From Ligustrum vulgare (lineage: Eukaryota; Streptophyta; Magnoliopsida; Lamiales; Oleaceae): a DNA stretch of 64,000 bases. Location of the stretch: contig OY743169.1 of assembly GCA_963555705.1 (NCBI GenBank), positions 11,160,014 through 11,224,013 of the forward strand, written 5' to 3'. Made by a program: the position numbers and the translations under genes. Shown in pieces: positions 11,527 to 22,746 of the stretch; the first letter of the stretch is position 1; each line of letters begins with the position of its first letter. Below the pieces are notes generated by a model. That model had not been told where the DNA came from and made no database searches. It was given only the letters and a program-made list of their open reading frames with translations.

Positions 11527-12027
11527 TGTGAAAAATAAAGTCATCTTTGTTGAATTTTTTGGTTGAATTTGGCAAGCCACCAATAGTCCACAAATTTAGC
11601 CTACAATCTAGTCTATGTTCACACCTATTTTTCTTCCATCCATTGTTGATTTTTTGTCCAAACTTTCCCTATAAATAGAGGGCAAAACCTCAATGGAAAA
11701 TGCACCAAGTAGAGAGGAAAATAGAGAGTGAAAATAGTAGAGAGAAACATTTGTGAGTAGAGAGAAAATTAGAGAGAAATAAATTGTTTTCTCCTAAGTA
11801 ATTTCCTACTTTGTTTTCTCATATTACAAGAGAGGTTAAATATTGTTATCTCCTTGTATTTAGAGAGAAGGTTGTTGTAATTCTCCTACTATAGTGAAAT
11901 CCTCCTATACTTGCCCGTGGACGTAGCCATTATTGGTGAACCACGTAAATACTTGTGTTCCATTTTAACCGCATTTTCTCAATTCCACTATACTTGTTGA
12001 CCAACGTGATCCACGCCTTTCCTAACA
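11527..12027 (+). repeat. 5' LTR of copia element
   Basis: 501 bp. Contains a TATA box CTATAAATAG at about 11670-11679 and purine-rich AGAGAG repeats in the presumed R/U5 region (about 11710-11790). Ends CCTAACA, directly followed by AG and the primer binding site. Confidence 0.95.
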
Positions 12028-12029
12028 AG

Positions 12030-12044
12030 TGGTATCAGAGCCTG
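12030..12044 (+). other. tRNA-Met primer binding site of copia element
   Basis: TGGTATCAGAGCCTG follows the 5' LTR after two bases. It is the usual complement of the initiator Met tRNA 3' end used by plant copia elements. Confidence 0.9.
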
Positions 12045-12185
12045 GTTACATCTTTTGAAATTCTTAGTATGCTCTGTGGTTGCAGCTTTGTCTGATCTTC
12101 CACATCAGAAAAGATTTCTTGAGATTGTTTTGCGTAGGGTCGGTGTTCACTATCATTCGGTATTATTACCAAGTCGTGAACAAAA

Positions 12186-15100
12186 ATGGCAGCAAAGTAT
12201 GAGGTTGAAAAGTTCAATGGGAACAATTTCTCGTTATGGAAAATGAGAATAAAAGCAGTTTTGAGAAAAGATAACTGTTTGGCGGCAATTGGAGAGAGAC
12301 CCGCGGATATCACTGACGATGACAAGTAGAACGAGATGGATAGCAATGCAATTGCTAATCTGCACTTAGCACTTGCTGATGGAGTATTGTCAAGTGTGGC
12401 GGAAAAGAAAACAGCAAATGAGATATGGGACACCCTAACGAAGCTATACGAGGCCAAATCATTGCACAACAAAATTTTCTTAAAGAGACAGCTTTACACC
12501 CTTCGGATGATGGAGTCAACTACAGTGACAGACCACATCAACACCCTCAACACTCTATTTTCACAGCTCACATCAATGGGCCATAAAATAGAGGCAGGCG
12601 AACGTGCTGAAATTCTACTTCAAAGTCTACCAGATTCGTATGATCAACTCATCATCAACTTAACTAACAACATAGAAGATCTAGTCTTCGATGATATTGC
12701 AGCTGCGGTTCTTGAAGAGGAAAGTCGGCGCAAGAACAAGGAGGACAGACTATCTAGTTCACAGCAGGCGGAAGCCTTGACGATGATGAGAGGGAGATCA
12801 ACGGAACGTGGTCCCAATAGGAGTCATACCCAAGGTAGATCTAAATCCAGAAGTAAGAAGAATGCCAAGTGTCATTACTGTGGCAAGAAAGGGCACTTAA
12901 AAAGGGATTGTTGGAGTCTTAAGAGGAATGAAGAAGCCAAAGGGAAGGCACATGAGATACCAAAATCTCAGGGTTGTGTAGCAAGCACCTCATATGATGG
13001 CGAAATTTTATACAACGAGGCAATGACTGTTGTTGAAGGCAGGAAGCATTTCACCGATGTCTGGCTCATCGATTCAGGAGCGACATGGCACATGACACCA
13101 AGGAGAGAATGGTTCCATCAATATGAACACATCTCGGGAGGTTCAGTGTTTATGGGAAATGATCATGCTTTGGAGATCGTTGGTATTGGTACTATCAAAT
13201 TAAAAATGTATGATGGTACAATTTGCACTATCAAGGAGGTTCGGCACGTAAAGGGCTTGAAGAAAAATCTATTGTCTTTGGGACAACTAGATAGCATTGG
13301 GTGCAAAACTCATGTTCAAGATGGGACTATGAAAATAGTCAAAGGCGCGCTTGTAATGATGAAAGCAGAAAAGATAGCTGCAAATCTGTACATGCTTAAA
13401 GGAGATACTCTACAAGAAGGAGAAGCATCTGTTGCATCGGCAGGTTCAGCAGAAGAATTAACAATGATGTGGCACCGCAAACTTGGCCACATGTCTGAAC
13501 GTGGTTTGAAAATTCTCTCTGAACAAGATCTTCTTCCAGGGCTCAAAAAGGTATCATTACCCTTTTGTGAGCATTGTGTCACTAGTAAGCAGCACAGATT
13601 GAAGTTTAGCACTTCTACTACTAGAAGTAAAGTTATCTTGGAGTTGGTTCATTCTGATGTTTGGCAAGCACCGGTTATGTCCCTAGGAGGTGCAAAATAT
13701 TTTGTATCTTTTATTGATGATTACTCCAGGAGATGTTGGGTGTATCCAATCAAGAGAAAGGCTGATGTGTTTGAAGTCTTCAAAATCTACAAAGCGCAGG
13801 TAGAACTTGAATCTGAGAAGAAGATCAAGTGTTTGAGGACGGACAATGGAGGAGAATATACTGGTAATGAATTTAATATTTTTTGTCAACAAGAAGGTAT
13901 TAAAAGACATTTCACGACGGCATATACTCCACAACAAAATGGAGTGGCAGAGCGGATGAACAGAACATTGTTAGAAAGAACAAGAGCAATGTTGAGAACT
14001 GCGGGGTTAGCTAAATCATTTTGGGCTGAAGCAGTCAAAACCGCCTGTTATGTGATCAACCGGTCACCATCAACCGCGATTGATCTGAAGATGCCGATGG
14101 AGATGTGGACAGGGAAGCCAGCTGATTATTCTCACTTACATGTTTTTGGAAGTCCTGTGTACGTTATGTACAATGCCCAGGAAACATCAAAGCTGGATTC
14201 AAAATCCAGAAAATGCATTTTCTTGGGGTATGCTGATGGAATCAAGGGGTACCGCCTGTGGGATCCCACTGCCCACAAGGTGATAATCAGCAGAGACGTG
14301 ATATTCACGGAAGGCAAGGTACAAGAAAATGATAGCACTTTAAAAGAGCCAGAAACTACTACGGTTGAAGTTGAAGTTGAAAATAGAGAAGAACAAGAAG
14401 TCTGGGATTCTTCTGAAGCAGCACCGGAGCATGAAGAAGGAGAACAAGCTGAGTTTACAGTTCCTGAAATCAGACGATCAACTCGGGAGAGGAAAGAACC
14501 AGCTTGGCACTCTGAGTACATTATGGAGAGCAATGTTGCATACTGTCTACTGACGGAGGATGGAGAGCCATCAACTTTCCATGAGGCTTTAAATAGCCAA
14601 GAAGTTTCGCAGTGGATGGAAGCTATGCAGGAAGAAATTGAGGCTCTTCATAAAAACAAGACATGGGATCTTGTTTCGCTACCACAAAGAAGGAAAGCCA
14701 TTGGAAATAAATGGGTCTACAAGATCAAACGTGATGGAAATGAGCAAGTGGAGCGGTATCGTGCTAGACTGGTGGTAAAGGGATATGCTCAGAAAGAAGG
14801 CATTGACTTCAACGAAATATTCTCTCCTGTTGTTCGACTCACGACAGTTCGAGTATTATTGGCGATGTGTGCTACATTAGACTTGCACCTGGAGCAGTTA
14901 GATGTGAAAACTGCATTTCTTCATGGTGAGCTTGAAGAAGAAATTTATATGCTCCAACCAGAAGGTTTTAAAGAAAAAGGAAAAGAGAACTTGGTTTGCA
15001 GGTTGAACAAATCTCTATACGGTCTCAAACAGGCGCCGAGGTGTTGGTATAAGATATTTGATTCCTTCATTATGAGCCTTGGATACAACAGACTTAGTGT

Positions 15101-16123
15101 AGATCCTTGTGCTTATTGCAAGAGATTTGGTGATGGTAATTTCATTATCTTGCTGTTGTATGTTGACGACATGTTGGTAGCAGGCCCCAACAAAGATTTT
15201 CTTAAAGATTTGAAGGCACAGTTGGCTAGGGAGTTTGAAATGAAGGACTTGGGAACCGCAAACAAGATTCTAGGGATGCAAATTCACCGAGACAGAAATA
15301 ATAGGAAGATTTGGCTTAGTCAGAAGAACTACTTGAAGAAAATCTTGCGACGCTTCAATATGCAAGATTGTAAGCCAATTTCTACCCCCTTCTTATTAAT
15401 TTCAAGTTATCCTCAAGTATGAGTCCTAGCAGTGAAGCAGAGAGGATGGAGATGTCTCGAGTACCGTATGCATCAGCAGTGGCTAGCCTAATGTTTGCTA
15501 TGATCTGTACAAGACCAGACATTGCACAAGCAGTGGGAGCGGTCAGTCGATATATGGCAAATCCTGGTAGAGAGCATTGGAATATGGTGAAGAGGATCCT
15601 AAGATATGTCAAGGGTACCTCAAATGTTGCATTATGCTATGGAGGATCAAAATTTAATGTTAGAGGCTATGTAGATTCAGATTATGCAGGTGATCCTGAT
15701 AAAAGTAAGTCCACCACTGGATATGTGTTTACTCTTGCTGGAGGAGCTGTAAGCTGGGGTTCAAAACTGCAGTCTATCGTGTCTACTTCTACGACGGAAG
15801 CAGAATATGTGGCGGCTACACAAGCTAGCAAAGAGGCAATATGGTTGCAAATGTTAATGGAAGAACTCGGACACAAACAAGAGAAGATTTCTCTATTTTG
15901 TGATAGTCAGAGTGCTTTGCACTTAGTAAAGAATCCAGCATTTCATCCAAGGACGAAACATATTAGAGTACAATATCACTTTGTACGAGAGAAGGTGGAA
16001 GAAGGAAGTGTGGATATCCAGAAGATTCATACGGAGGACAACCTAGCGGATATGTTCACAAAGCCGATCAACACTGATAAGTTCACATGGAGCCGATCCT
16101 CTATCGGCCTAGCAGAAGCATAA
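12186..16123 (+). pseudogene. Copia gag-pol polyprotein, one nonsense codon and one frameshift
   Basis: Start chosen at 12186 because it is in frame with the long frame and gives the conserved gag opening MAAKYEVEKFNGNNFSLWKM. A TAG at 12327-12329 (codon 48) interrupts gag; the frame then stays open from 12336 to 15422. Counted from 12336: UBN2-type gag about 1-130; zinc knuckle CHYCGKKGHLKRDC 179-192; protease LIDSGA with Asp about 246; integrase HHCC zinc site from about 380 and DDE residues including RTDNGGEY (about 502) and NGVAERMN (about 538); reverse transcriptase with YVDDM at about 942. A one-base shift in or beside a C run at about 15385-15390 moves the end of RT and RNase H (VDSDYAGD, STSTTEAEY, CDSQSALHL, ADMFTKP) to another frame, open to 16123. 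Lineage is probably Tork/Tnt1-like, which is less certain. Confidence 0.93.
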
Positions 16124-16178
16124 GCAGCATGAGAATGGCAAGTGTGGGAAGGATGGAAGGTTGCAACAAAAGTGACTT

Positions 16179-16191
16179 TAAGTGGGAGAAA
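16179..16191 (+). other. Polypurine tract of copia element
   Basis: The purine-rich AAGTGGGAGAAA lies immediately 5' of the 3' LTR start at 16192, where plus-strand priming occurs in LTR elements. Confidence 0.8.
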
Positions 16192-16692
16192 TGTGAAAAA
16201 TAAAGCCATCTTTGTTGAATTTTTTGGTTGAATTTGGCAAGCCACCAATAGCCTACAAATTTAACCTACAATCTAGTCTATGTTCACACCTATTTTTCTT
16301 CCATCCATTGTTGATTTTTTGTCCAAACTTTCCCTATAAATAGAGGGCAAAACCTCAATGGAAAATGCACCAAGTAGAGAGGAAAATAGAGAGTGAAAAT
16401 AGTAGAGAGAAACATTTGTGAGTAGAGAGAAAATTAGAGAGAAATAAATTGTTTTCTCCTAAGTAATTTCCTACTTTGTTTTCTCCTATTACAAGAGAGG
16501 TTAAATATTGTTATCTCCTTGTATTTAGAGAGAAGGTTGTTGTAATTCTCCTACTATAGTGAAATCCTCCTATACTTGCCCGTGGACGTAGCCATTATTG
16601 GTGAACCACGTAAATACTTGTGTTCCATTTTAACCGCATTTTCTCAATTCCACTATACTTGTTGACCAACGTGATCCACGCCTTTCCTAACA
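16192..16692 (+). repeat. 3' LTR of copia element
   Basis: Same 501-bp length as the 5' LTR. Visible differences are near offset 15, three around offsets 60-75, and one in TTTTCTCC versus TTTTCTCA. Confidence 0.95.
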
Positions 16693-16928
16693 TTTACATC
16701 CTTTACAAATCCTCAAGGCAGGGGCTTTAAGAGCTCTTAAGGTTGATTGAAGTTCAACACTTTTTTTATTTTTAATGTAAACCAAACTTTAATATTTTAT
16801 ATTTTCCTAGGTAACAAATTACAACTTTGAATTTGGTGTTAAATGAATTGTGTTGGGAATTGGGATTCAATGATAAAACATCGAATTAGAAATTTCTTCC
16901 TGTAATTGAGCTCACCCCTTTAACAATA

Positions 16929-17071
16929 GGACAATGCTACTGGTACCGCGAAAATGTATCGCGAGTGTACTGCGCACTTACATATGGGAGAGGGTAAAAT
17001 GTCATTACACTGCCGATGTGCCTTTGTGGTACAACTCGCGGTATACTTTCGCGTTAATATTAGCATTTTCC
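16929..17071. mobile_element. Mutator-like MITE (143 bp), 9-bp TSD
   Basis: Ends GGACAATGCTACTGG and, reversed, GGAAAATGCTAATATT; perfect flanking duplication TTAACAATA at 16920-16928 and 17072-17080. The centre contains GGTACCGCG and CGCGGTATAC, which can pair. The right duplication is separated by one base from the left 9-bp repeat of the next, much larger insertion. Confidence 0.8.
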
Positions 17072-17185
17072 TTAACAATATTGACTATAAGGACCTTACT
17101 ATATGTACTAACAAACTGTACTAACAGTTAAAAGATAAAAAGTTTGAATGTTCAATTACTATATTATCCTTCTAGTTATAATTCT

Positions 17186-17521
17186 TTTAGTTTTCTGATG
17201 TTATGTTTATATCTCTAAATTTATTGTTTACATAAAATGCGTAATATATACTATTATATGTTAAACTCTTTTCTTCAATAATTATATTTAATTCTTCAAT
17301 TTTTTTCTCTAGATCACTAATTATTCTTCCTTTATTTACTATAATTCTAGTAAATTGTGAAAAATCTGTAAATGAGGGTTCTTTTATTGCGTAGTCTAAT
17401 AAATTATAAAATCTTCCTAAATCTTCTCTTATAATTTCTAATTATTTAATTGTTTCTTCTCTTAAATACTTAAAGTCGTTTACTCCTGAAGGATTTAATT
17501 CTATTAAATGTTCTGAATTCA
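17186..17521 (-). pseudogene. Small pararetroviral ORF (about 110 codons, one stop), coiled-coil-like
   Basis: Minus-strand frame opening MNSEHLIELNPSGVNDFKYL, rich in Glu, Lys, Ile and Leu (SDLEKKIEELNIIIEEKSL), with one in-frame TAA near codon 26. No family is recognised. It lies downstream of the promoter at 18235 and is the last viral-looking frame before the left boundary. A small accessory or virion-associated protein is possible but unproven. Confidence 0.5.
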
Positions 17522-18234
17522 TAAATTATAAAACTAAATATTTAAATTTAATCTATTAATTCAAATCCTCTTCAAATAGTTAATTCTTGGAATAGTAAAA
17601 ACAAAATTTCAACATATGTAAAAACATGTAAGAGATATCATAAACAAAATGATAAATTTAAAACTATGATAACAGTATTTGGATAATATCAATAAAAAAG
17701 ACGATATATAATCCACCATAAATAATCAATAATACTTCTTTCTATTTATGGGTCCATCACGCTTCTTTGTAAATCTAATTTTAAAAGATTTTTGACCAAA
17801 TACTCTTCAGTTATTTATCTAAGTATTAAACACAACTCCATAGGAGATCGTTTCTGCTCGAAAGACTTACACATTAAAGGATGCTCGAAAGACTTACTCC
17901 AACACTTTCTGTTTAATACTTAAACAAACACTTCAAAGAGGTTCAACACAATTCAGTTTCGTTTCCTACCTCTGGATGTACTCTTTTAACAAAATTTTTA
18001 TAAAGAATAAACTTATGAACTCAAAAATAAATAGAGTATTACTAACTATTTTATGGCTTCATATATATCTATGTGAAGTTTAGTTACTCATACCTTCTGC
18101 TAATTGTTTCTGGATTGGTTTGAGAAAATTTTGAACTAGGAATGAAAAGAAAGACAATAGATAGAGAGAACATAGATTTTTATTGCTGAAAACTAATATG
18201 ATTTTCGAATGCTTACAATGAGGAGAGACTCTTC

Positions 18235-18244
18235 CTTTTATAGT
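18235..18244 (-). promoter_or_regulatory. Probable pregenomic RNA promoter TATA box of the pararetrovirus
   Basis: Minus strand CTATAAAAGG, followed by a purine-rich AAGAGTCTCTCC, lies just after the transactivator-like ORF and before a leader of several hundred bases with few long frames. This is the position of the 35S-type promoter in caulimovirids. Activity in the integrated copy is unknown. Confidence 0.6.
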
Positions 18245-18403
18245 TGGTAAAAGCAAAGTTGGGGAACAAGATAATATTCCCTATCTTTTACATACTTGGC
18301 TGAAAATTAAAGTAGATAATGTAAAGCTAAAGTTACAATAATTTCTACTGCTTTTCTAAAGTTTCACATGGGTCTGGACCCCTATGCCTTGAATAATTCA
18401 TGT

Positions 18404-19529
18404 TCAGACAAGGTAGGCTTCATCTTCATTGTAGTTGAGTAGGTCCCCACAATTATTACACTTGTGACCCATTTCTACCTTCATTAGTTGATGCAGATAT
18501 TCATGGGCTCCTTTGCAAAGACCCAAATTGCTTACAAGTATATTCTCAGCATATTCTCTTAATTCCCATAATTGACAATTAACTTGATTAATTCTTGCAA
18601 TACTGTAGATTAATAATTTTTCATCATTAGATTCATATATCCAAACATTAGTTTGTGTAAGGGTATCCCTTAATTCGGTATACATTACTCTAAATCTCAA
18701 TGCCCTTTTTTCTGGAATAACTTGTATCTGTTCTTTGTTAAATGGTTTAATTTCTGGTTCTGAAAGAATAGCTTTGCTAGTTACTCCAAGTTTTGCAATA
18801 TGTTCTGTCCTTAGAAATTCTTCATCAATAAATTATGGAATGGCTGAGTAAATCCTGACATAGATCTTTTCAGCTTTGGTAATTCCAAAATATGTTTTAA
18901 CTGCTGCCTTGATAGAATTAGGTAATAATGATATTTCCTTCATATTCTTGCTAGGGTAGATGCACTGAATAAGTCCTTGGTCAAACAGCCCCTGACTGTT
19001 CTTGGTTCTGCTCCTGGAAAAATAATTGCTTTATTGATTTTTTGATGGCTAATTGTCCTTAGCCATTCTCCTTCTTTTGTCCTCTTGTTTAGATACTCCA
19101 CATACTTCAAGAATGTCTCTAATTTCTTCATAACTTTCTCCTTTTCTGATAGTTCCTTTGTTACGACTGCTGGTTCTTCGCAGCTTCTAAAAAAGTTTCT
19201 TTAGATGGTTCAATAGTTTTGCTAATGGCTTTGGAAGATGAACTTCCAATAATTGATACATTAGATACTTCTTCCTCAATAGGAAGTCCTACGGATAAAT
19301 TCTTCACTGGGGAGGATTGAGATCCTCCTTTGTACATTTCCTCATGATAATTAACCCTTGACTTGTAAAAGGCTAGTTCACTGTTAATTTGTACAATCTG
19401 TGCCATGCAAGTATTCACATGGTTGAATAGAGTTGAATAGTTGATATTCATTTGACCCATGACCAAGTTAATTTCTTCTATTTTCTTAAGTATGTCTTCT
19501 ATGTCTTGATAAATAATCTGCAATAACAT
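18404..19529 (-). pseudogene. Pararetroviral transactivator/inclusion-body-like ORF, frameshifted
   Basis: Three collinear minus-strand pieces: 19529-19161 (coiled-coil N-terminus, MLLQIIYQDIEDILKKIEEI), continuing in another frame from about 19195 to 18940 (contains IFPGAEPRTVRGCL), and 18700-18404 (MRFRVMYTELRDTL... ending with KCNNCGDLL). The position between RNase H and the promoter, and the general character, fit the translation transactivator (ORF VI-like) protein of caulimovirids, which supports polycistronic translation and forms inclusion bodies. At least two frameshifts plus stops near 18830 and 18940 disable it. The family assignment rests partly on gene order. Confidence 0.65.
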
Positions 19530-19539
19530 TGTCAGTACT

Positions 19540-20394
19540 CTTCATATGAATAATTTCAAAATCATAATGGCTAAGTTCTACTTGCTATCTAATTAACCTT
19601 TTATTTGCAATAGTTGGATCAATTTCTTTAGTTAACCAATATTTGACTTTTGTATTATCAGTTCTAATTTTGAATTTTGTAGTAATAATAAATAATTCAA
19701 ACTTTTTAATAGCAAATTTTACAGCTAATAATTATTTTTCATTTATATGATAATTAGTTTGAGTTTGAGTAAAACTACCACTAGTGTATTGTGCAATCAT
19801 TTCCTCATCATCATTTGGATAAATATATTTAAGTACTGCTCTCCATGCTGTTTCGCATGCATCAGTTTCTATAATCCAATCATATTCTTTTTTGGGTAAT
19901 TCTAATTCTGGAAAATCTTTACAAATGTCTTTAATTTTTTGTACTTCTTCTTCTTCGTCTTTAGACCATGGTATACATCTAGTTTTTCCTTTTAGTCTTT
20001 TTTGTAATGGGATTAAATGTTTTGCTAAGTTAGGTACATATTTTCTAGTCTGGTTTACAAGTCCTAAAAAGCTTTTTAATAGTGTTTTATCTTTTATATG
20101 ATTGTCAAATTGATATACATAAGGCATTTGTAATTCATATTTTCCTATTTGTATTTTAACATTCCTTGCTACTTTAGTTATTAGGTTTGTGCTTCCATCA
20201 AATCCTGCAAGTATTACTCTTTCTTCATTATCTTTTTTATTACTCCACATTTCTGGGGGTAATACATTTTCTTTAAACAAACAGGATGATGCTCCTGTAT
20301 CAAACAATGCATGATAATTTATGTTAAGATATCCATTGTAATTCATTTTGGTTAGTATATAAATATGTTCTCTTCCTCCTTGTATTTTATTCAT
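19540..20394 (-). pseudogene. Pararetroviral protease / RT remnant / RNase H, RT palm deleted
   Basis: The minus-strand frame from 20394 starts with a caulimovirid-type aspartic protease (FDTGASSCLFKENVLPPEMW at about 20250-20310). After the protease the sequence jumps directly to the RT thumb/connection region (SFLGLVNQTRKYVPNLAKHL, about 20000-20075), so the palm with its catalytic YxDD segment is missing: an internal deletion of several hundred bases. RNase H follows (ETDACETAWRAVLKY at about 19830-19875; YHINEK then a stop at 19732; further RNase H-like sequence FKIRTDNTKVKYW to about 19540 with a second stop at a presumed Trp). The product would be inactive. Confidence 0.85.
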
Positions 20395-21070
20395 AATAAC
20401 CTTAGTATAACTAGATTCTCATTTTGTATTGTTAATAGCATTCTATCATCTTTTATATAATATGGTTTTATTTGCTCTAAGAAGTCTGTTCCTAATAGTA
20501 ATTCTGTATTTACCTTTCTTGTATGTTCTACGTATATGTTTATGATTATTTCATTTCTTTTATTTATTCTTATTGGTAATTCCACATAAGTATCCATGGG
20601 ATGAATATTTCCAAAATAATCTTGTATTTGAATTGAATTATTTGTTACTTTAAGTTCTAAATCTCCTATTATGTTTTCTTTTATATGAGATACAGTTGCT
20701 CCAGTATCTATTAATACTTTCTGCTCTTTCCATTCTCAATTTATTCTAATTTCTATAATAACTTCAGATTTTTTGTCTCATTTCTTTTAGATAGATTCAT
20801 TCTTGATATTTTTCTATGTATTTTTGTCATTATTTGTTTTTCTGAATCATTTCTATTTTCTATTTCAGGTAATGATCTTGTACTAGTATTTCTTCTTAGG
20901 CTAATTGATCTTCTCCCAAATTCTATTTGAGGTTTATCCATATTTACTAATCTTCTAACTTGATTGAAATCTATTTCTATTTCTATATCTTCTGGTATTG
21001 TCATTCTTGGATTTTCTTTAACTGGTTTGTATTCCAATAAATTTTTAAATATGGGTTCTATTATATGCAT
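20391..21070 (-). pseudogene. Pararetroviral linker and first retropepsin-like domain
   Basis: 21070-20753 is a basic linker (MHIIEPIFKNLLEYKPVKEN...) overlapping the last codons of the movement-protein frame. In another frame, about 20760-20391, comes VLIDTGATVSHIKENIIGD (20655-20712) and, about 85 residues later, LLLGTDFLEQ. This is the active-site and flap/end pattern of a retropepsin fold. A TGA at a presumed Trp precedes it and the frame ends at 20391, where the second protease-bearing frame begins with a 4-base overlap. Two protease-like motifs in series are unusual for caulimovirids as I know them. Confidence 0.6.
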
Positions 21071-21807
21071 TCTGCATTCTTAATTTTGACTTCATGTTTA
21101 CTAGTAAAAGCATATATTATTTTAATAGTTAAACTTATAGTTTTACTTCCTGGTTCCATATCTATTCCTCTTAATCTGTAATATAATGTTAAGGCTTTAT
21201 TTTTATTTTGTTCTCCCATACTTATGCTGAAATTTGGTCTTATTGTAAATTTTACTTTTTGGTACATTAAGTTTCCTGTTACAATTCCTATTAGAGCATC
21301 TTGTACTGAACTTACAATTCTATCATCCATAATATAGAATTCTATAGGTGTATCTATTCCTTCTCTGAAGTAGGCTTTTGCTATAATTTGTACGGTTCCT
21401 AAATATATGTTCTTTATTTTTTCTTTTAGTTCAGGATTCAATAGGTTTATTTCTTGTCTTATAATTTCTTCATTTATTATAGGTATTAATGTATTTCCTG
21501 TAGTACCTCTTATGTCTATAGGGTGACTATGGTTTCTTGCTACATATACTATTTCTTTGTTTTTCTGCCAAAATGGTAAATTAAATATTTCTTTTAGTTC
21601 TACATCTAATTTTGATTTTAAGATTTTTTCATATATTTTAGGATTAAATATTAATATTTCATTTAGTTGTTCTTCATTTTCTTCTAATTGGTATTCATAT
21701 TCTTTAGATGTATCTACTTCACTAATTTGTCTAATCATATTTATATATAAATATTCTTCTTCACTAGATTCAGTAGATTCACTTTCTTCTGAAGATTCTA
21801 ATTCCAT
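21061..21807 (-). CDS. Pararetroviral movement protein, intact frame within a dead provirus
   Basis: A 248-residue open frame. After an acidic N-terminus (SSEESESTESSEEE) it carries the 30K-superfamily core as seen in caulimovirids: YLGTVQIIAKAYFREGIDTP, DALIGIVTGNLMYQ, and the C-terminal strand region with LYYRLRGIDMEPGS and LTIKIIYAFTSKH. 30K proteins bind nucleic acid and open plasmodesmata for cell-to-cell spread. Here it follows the capsid/zinc-knuckle region rather than preceding it. It may once have been part of a longer polyprotein; the start shown is the first Met of the open frame. Confidence 0.75.
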   Translation of the reverse strand: MELESSEESESTESSEEEYLYINMIRQISEVDTSKEYEYQLEENEEQLNEILIFNPKIYEKILKSKLDVELKEIFNLPFWQKNKEIVYVARNHSHPIDIRGTTGNTLIPIINEEIIRQEINLLNPELKEKIKNIYLGTVQIIAKAYFREGIDTPIEFYIMDDRIVSSVQDALIGIVTGNLMYQKVKFTIRPNFSISMGEQNKNKALTLYYRLRGIDMEPGSKTISLTIKIIYAFTSKHEVKIKNAECI

Positions 21808-21849
21808 TATTGTATTTATTACTTCATGTTCTTCTAATTTATAAATTTC

Positions 21850-22041
21850 TTCATCTTCAGGAATTTCTTCTCATTCTTCTTTTTGTTCAATAGGTAATAA
21901 TTTGTAATTTTTTTTTCTATTAATGAGATATACATCATATTTTTCTTTTTATCTTTCTTAGGACATTCTGGAGATATATGTCCTACTTCTCCACATGAAT
22001 AGCATTTACATCTTCTAGGATTTTTAGGGTATATTTTTGTT
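21850..22041 (-). pseudogene. Zinc-knuckle tail of the capsid region
   Basis: In a different frame just beyond the capsid ORF stop, the minus strand encodes CKCYSCGEVGHISPECPKK, a C-x2-C-x4-H-x4-C knuckle like those at capsid C-termini in caulimovirids and Gag. A frameshift at about 22040-22050 separates it from the capsid body. The frame carries an in-frame stop before the movement-protein ORF. Confidence 0.75.
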
Positions 22042-22737
22042 TTATTTTTGTCTTAAATATCTCTTATATGGTATTCTATACCTTTTAAATGTTTTATTAT
22101 ACGGCTTTTTGTATTTATTGAATTTTTTAAATTTGTTTCTAAATTTATCTTTTCTATAATATTTCTTTTTCTTATATTTCCTTTCTAGATGACATCCATA
22201 TTGGATTGGTTTATATTGTAATTTATCACAGCATAATGATTTTTTACTTGTTTCATGAAAATTTATCATATTATTTGCTTCCATACATTTTTCTTGTTGT
22301 CTCATTTCTATAAATTGTATTCTTGCTCGTAGACTATTATTACTTAATGGTATTTCTAATTTTTCCCAGTCCTTAAATAATTCTAAATTCCATGGGTTTG
22401 GTAATTTAAAGAATATTTGGTTCATAATTTCCATATCATATGTTTCCTGATTATATTCTGCATTTTCAAAATATTTTCTAAATTCACATGCAAATTGTTT
22501 AAAATAACACATATCACACATTGATAGATTTTCTAATAAATATATATTTCTTAGTTTTGAGCTAATTTTGGTATCTCTGTCTATTACTAATGTATATTCT
22601 TTTTTTAATGCATTTTCATATCTGCTTAAAATAGTTCCTATTTCATCTTGGTCATTTCCTCTAACTTGTCCTATATAAGTTTCTGTTAAATTTCCCCACC
22701 ATCTTGTAGTAGTTCTTATAAATGTATTTTCTAACAT
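22042..22737 (-). pseudogene. Pararetroviral capsid protein core
   Basis: 231 residues, MLENTFIRTTTRWWGNLTET..., with the caulimovirid capsid features: a WW-containing N-terminal motif, MCDMCYFKQFACEFRKYFEN, and FFKLPNPWNLELFKDWEK, then a very Lys/Tyr/Arg-rich tail (RKYKKKKYYRKDKFRNKFKK). It is followed by the zinc knuckle in another frame. Upstream capsid-polyprotein sequence is in 22747-23941. The call rests on the motif order and the zinc knuckle. Confidence 0.7.
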
Positions 22738-22746
22738 TAATTGTGA

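Larger units (their letters stand above)
11527..16692 (+). mobile_element. Complete Ty1/copia LTR retrotransposon (5166 bp), TSD TTTAC
   Basis: Two 501-bp LTRs (11527-12027, 16192-16692), each TGTGAAAAATAAAG...CCTAACA, differ at five positions by eye (~1%). Target duplication TTTAC at 11522-11526 and 16693-16697. Primer binding site, gag-pol and polypurine tract are in canonical order. LTR divergence implies insertion within roughly the last million years, under usual plant rates. The gag-pol frame has one internal TAG and one frameshift, so this copy would need help in trans. Confidence 0.97.

Noticed and set aside
12035..12472. 145-codon minus-strand frame over the copia gag region
   Set aside because: Antisense shadow of the gag-pol frame, as are other minus-strand frames between 12035 and 16248.
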